The notes under the pieces were generated by a model. That model was not told where the DNA came from and did no database searches. It saw only the letters and a program-made list of their open reading frames with translations. The position numbers and the translations under genes are program-made. A DNA stretch of 64,000 bases from Sitta carolinensis (lineage: Eukaryota; Chordata; Aves; Passeriformes; Sittidae). The stretch lies in the NCBI GenBank assembly GCA_032173965.1, contig CM063288.1, positions 22,538,001 to 22,602,000 of the forward strand. Direction: 5' to 3'. Below, one piece after another: positions 59,801-64,000 of the stretch. Each line of letters opens with the position of its first letter. Within the stretch, counting starts at the first letter, position 1.

Positions 59801-61670
59801 CCAGCAGTAAAGAACTCTGTAATAAGATTCAGTCAAGAACTGTACAAATACACTAGGCTTTTCATCAAAATCTTTTTCATATTTTAAATAAGCAAGTAAA
59901 AATTCAACTGATCTAAACTGCATTCAAGCACAATCAGCCCTCTTCATACCCTTGTATTTAGCCTTCTCCTGAGACACTGTTCTCACCCAGAAATTGTAGA
60001 GCTCTTGTCATACTTCTAACCTTCTCAAAAGGATATACAAGGATTGAGTTTCTAAGTAAAACACAAGCAACATTCTCTTTCACAATACAGTTTATATGTT
60101 ATATATCCTTAGGAGTAGCAATAGTTATTAGAACCAATATGTCTAGGGACACAAACAAGGAAAACACAAAATTAAGCAAATGTCATTATTACATAATTAC
60201 TTCTTTTTCCTCTAAATTCTGAGAATTGCAGCAGATTGGGAGAATTTTCATGCAAAAAATTTAACGCATCAAAGTACATTATTAGACCGAATAATTTAGA
60301 AAAATGCTGTAATGTAACCTATTTTCCAGCATGGAGAACTGAGAATAGTCATGAGATAATGTCACCAAGAAAAAATGCAGGTGTACAGGAGTTGCAACAG
60401 GCAGGAAAATGTAGAGGCAAATAGTTTCTACAGAAGCTCCCTTGTCTTGCAGGGAAGCTATATTTCACTTTAACTGACAGCTCTCTTAAAAAAAGGGAAG
60501 TGGAGAAAGTCTTGGGCAATAAAAGAGAGTGTGCACTTGAGCTCCTTTGGGCTATGCACCTTGAAAGCTAACTGTCTGTAAATGTCAAATTATGCTTAAT
60601 TTCACTGCCATGAGAGGACATATGTGGTAACAATGTTTGGTTTTACAGAATTGCCTCAAAAAGTAAATATGAACGCTTTTTCTCTTGATGAGCTTTTGAC
60701 GTACACTGAAGAGCTGAACTGGACAGGGATATGCAGAGATTTCTATAAAGCTTATCTCTCTTCCCTTAGATTTTGGATGCAGCAGAACTGTCACTACATT
60801 AGAATGAAGAAGGTGAAATTAATTCACTTCAAAGTATGTACAGTGATAAACACACCTGCCACTATTGCTACCAGTGACAGAGCACAACTGGTTTGACTAC
60901 CAAAAGTAATCAGAAGAAACAGAGATGCATCTCATTCAGTTTGCAGAGGCAAACAGCTTTGCCAGCTTTGAACAGACGGATGCATGAACTTATCTGTGCA
61001 TACAGCCAACACTTTAGAAAATATTTTTTGTCCATGAGAAATTGGTGCACAGAAAATTCAGGTCTGGAGTTACTAAGTACAGTGATAGTTAAAATACATC
61101 ACTAATAACTGCTTTGGAGCACCAGCTGAAGGCTTAGTGAAGTCACAGCAGTTTCACTGAGGAGTCTATACACATTTTTAAATATACTATGGACAAGGAC
61201 TTAGTATTTGATTCTCAGTAATCATCCCTTGTTCAGATACAGACTTACTTTTAAGTTCTAGCATTTCTAAGCTTTCAGATCATCCTGTTGACTGAAAGCC
61301 GAAATAGTTGAGATCCTTTTACACTTTCTCTCTTTAACAGGAGACAGTTGACCACCATGTACAAACACATCTGCATTTTTTGTATGTTTAAAGAGAACAT
61401 ACTGCCCACTAACCTTTTCTATAAAAAAAAAGGTCAGCTTTTAGTAGGAGATCATAGAGGTTTCATTCATGGCCCATGCTCTGTCTTATTATTTTTTTCC
61501 TATTATCTTTCCTATCCTTGTGTAACCTTTCAAATCCAGGCTGATCCTTGACAGTGGCTTGAGGTCCTGCAGGCTTCTCCATAGCTCTAAGCTCTGAGAC
61601 CTGGGCCTTTCTTCTTCTGTGTCACTGAGGCCGACAAGCTGAGCTCATAGTGCTGTAAGCCAGTAGTGGG
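47841..61670. other. gene desert
   Basis: AT-rich sequence with short chance ORFs only. A 16-base direct repeat (CTTGTTCATGCAATAC) occurs twice at 52021-52066. No gene, RNA or intact transposon was recognised. Confidence 0.5.
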
Positions 61671-61671
61671 T

Positions 61672-61748
61672 GAATGGATGGATGGATGATGGATGGATGG
61701 ATGGATGGATGAACGGATGGATGGATGGATGGATGGACATATGGATGC
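61672..61748 (+). repeat. (TGGA)n microsatellite
   Basis: About 17 tetranucleotide units with a few interruptions (GATGAT, GAACGG, ACATAT). Open frames across it (Ser/Ile/His/Pro repeats on the - strand) are artefacts. Confidence 0.95.
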
Positions 61749-64000
61749 AGTGCCTTTTCCCAGGGACTCTGCTGACATTATAAAAGTGACACAATGCCTA
61801 AGTAGGTCTTAAAGAAATTGGCTACTTCAGGAAAACTTCTTGGCCCATTCCATATGAACAAAACTCCTCCCAGAGCATGAATTAATTGGTGCTGAATGAC
61901 ATGTTCATGAATGTGTATAGGCTTGTTGTTTTGTGTTTTTTTTTTCCCTCTGGTGAAAAAATGACTAATCTAGAGGTTATCTCGAGGGCTTATGCCTTTT
62001 ACCCCCTTTTATTGCCTCAATAGGGCAGCTTCTTCTGAGTCCATGATTCAGCCGTGGATGTCCCACACCCCTCCTAAACCTAGGGCAGCCAAAACCCCAC
62101 CTCTTCTGTAGGCGGTGTCTTTTTGTACAGGGGTACAGAACAAAAAGGTGTTCTAATACATTAGTGTCAATCACATCTTAATAGTGGTTGAACTGGAGAA
62201 AGCAAGAACATCTGGAACACGCCTTATTCAAGGCATTTCCTTCTGTTTAAACCTCGCGAGCAGCACCATCAAATGAAGAGTCTTGAAAAAACTAGTTTCT
62301 ACCTTTTCATTTTTCTAGAAAGCAAAGACTTCCTTACGTCTATTTTCTCAAAGCCTAGTATTATGATAATATTCTCCTGTTGCCTTCAGAAGCAGTGAAG
62401 TGAATTAAGAATGGTAGTTCAAAGCTGTGTCACTTTCAAATGAAAAATAAAAAAAAAGAATCCCACAACTTTTTCTGCTATTTAGTCAGTAAAGGAATAG
62501 CACAGACATGTACTACAGCACTGCACTTCCTGCCAGGACTGGGAACTTTCTCTTGCTTCAATAAAACTTCTTTGAAATGTTTCAAAATTCTTAATACAGT
62601 TTAGGTTGAACACTGTACTTTACCTTCTCTCACAGATATATGTACAGTTGCTGCTTCCCAGCAATTAATTTTCTCATCTGATACTTACATCTCAGGGGCT
62701 CTCATGCTATATTAGGTGATCCTCTACAAACTGTTGCAGGACTCCACTCAAGGCAAGAAGATTTATCAGAGTCTTTTCTTTTCACAGCCTGTGTGCAGGT
62801 TGCCTAGGAGTGTAGTGTTTGTCCTGAGAGCATGTTCCATCCGTGGTCTCTGTTGCGTAATGGAACTCTGAGACACCTTGTTATGAAAACCTCTCTGAAA
62901 GTTTCAAGTACTTTGGCAACTTTGTTTTGTGTTACACTGTAAACTGGCTTTAAAACTGTGTTTCTTGAAAATGCCAATGTGCAGTATCCTGGAAATGCAG
63001 GCCTTTGATGACATGAAGTGTCACACTGAGCTGGCAACTCCCTTATGTTTACAGAGGCACTCGGTTTTGTGGGAAGGACAGCTCCTGGAATGGCAAAGGC
63101 TGCTGCTTTGTTTCAACAACAATTAGAACACTTCCATGTCCTGCATTGTAGATCTGCTGTTATTTTTCGTGATATTAAGTTCTCTTTGGTGTCACAACAT
63201 ATTGTGTTCCCTAGGTTTTCTTCTCAGCACTACTACTTATCAGAATTAATTATATGGTTAAATTAAATATAGTTTTGGAAAACATGCCAGCGGTTCATTT
63301 CAGGCAAATGAGAAACAGTGACCTCACAATCTGACAGCACATTATGTTACTGCTGCTTTTTATGAAGATTGCCGTCCTTCCAATGGAAGCAGGGATTGCA
63401 GGCAGACCACTGGTTGGAGCTTAGCATTCTTATTGTAAGAAAAGACCTCTTGAACAGAAATGAGGTGTGACTTAGCTATTCCTCTTCTTTGCAAAAGACA
63501 AGGCTCTCAATAGTTTTCAAATCATACCACCATGTGTCTAGCATCCCCAGTTAAATCTTCATTCACATACATACTTAAAAACTAATTTGGAACTTTCTTG
63601 AGAAATAAGCTGTGAGGTGGTAACAAATATTGCTTATCAGATTCTAGCTGAGGTCAATTTTTTACTGTGAAGCTCTACAATTAATACCAAATAAATGCCC
63701 AATGGGGTCATGATTGTTCCTTACAAGTGAATGTGATAGAAAGAAACATTCTAGGAAAATCTGAAGCCCAGTACAGGGGATATAGTATCTCTTGGCAGCA
63801 TTCAATAATGTGCAAAGTTTTTGGTAACTCTGACTGAAAGTTCCCCAGCTACATCTAGAACTTCAGTAAACAATGTGAATGGAAATTCAGTCGAGACCCA
63901 GGTTTGTTCCCTGCAGACTGCCTCCACAGCAGCAGACAGCTAAATGTGGATGTGCATGAGTTAATCCAGAAACTTGTATACAAATTATTCACAGTGGGGA
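61749..64000. other. intergenic, no gene assigned
   Basis: Mostly AT-rich. A GC-richer block at about 61975-62180 differs from its surroundings and has an open - strand frame of 65 codons that I do not recognise. An AATAAA on the - strand lies within it (near 62010). It may be an old mobile element fragment. Confidence 0.4.

Noticed and set aside
60624..60896. 90-codon + strand frame in the gene desert
   Set aside because: No family features, no splice or promoter context, AT-rich composition like its flanks.
61587..61778. Frame with Ser/Ile/His/Pro repeats
   Set aside because: Translation of the TGGA microsatellite.

Overview
The window is vertebrate nuclear DNA, most likely from a bird. 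It holds two protein-coding genes that converge tail to tail: HNRNPA3 on the + strand (left) and NFE2L2, encoding NRF2, on the - strand (centre). These genes are also neighbours in mammals (human 2q31). The bird assignment rests on moderate intron sizes, the protein variants, and an LTR element at 42.8-44.25 kb that resembles an LTR family I know from bird, especially passerine, genomes. The species cannot be read from the sequence.

Layout. 1-10.2 kb is HNRNPA3. It has an upstream exon at 163-228, a possible 24-nt microexon at 713-736, a YY1-motif-rich CpG island inside the first large intron (about 1640-2130), nine further coding exons from 4410 to 7675, an intron in the 3' UTR, and several possible poly(A) signals up to about 10.2 kb. 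10.2-16.0 kb is intergenic with no recognisable gene. 16.0-39.2 kb is NFE2L2, with all five coding exons present. Exons 2-5 lie at 17098-20950 and exon 1 at 38741-38770, inside a large CpG-island promoter, so intron 1 spans 17.8 kb. A second, smaller CpG island lies in that intron near 24.3 kb. 39.3-64 kb is a gene desert with a decayed ERV/LTR element that carries a degenerate ~47-bp tandem repeat, an orphan CpG island near 47.7 kb, a T44 tract and a TGGA microsatellite.

Function. HNRNPA3 is a nuclear RNA-binding protein with two RRMs and a glycine-rich tail, acting in pre-mRNA processing and transport. NRF2 is the CNC-bZIP transcription factor of the antioxidant response. The two genes are unrelated in pathway; their adjacency is conserved synteny. 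The joined exons give a ~378-aa hnRNP A3 (386 with the microexon) and a 594-aa NRF2, both close to family lengths, with reading frame kept across every junction I checked.

I found no novel defence system, CRISPR array, rRNA or tRNA. The best leads are the 5'-end architecture of HNRNPA3, the state of the KEAP1 degron in NRF2, a perfect NF-E2/ARE site just downstream of NFE2L2 exon 1, two extra CpG islands, and the oddly truncated LTR element.
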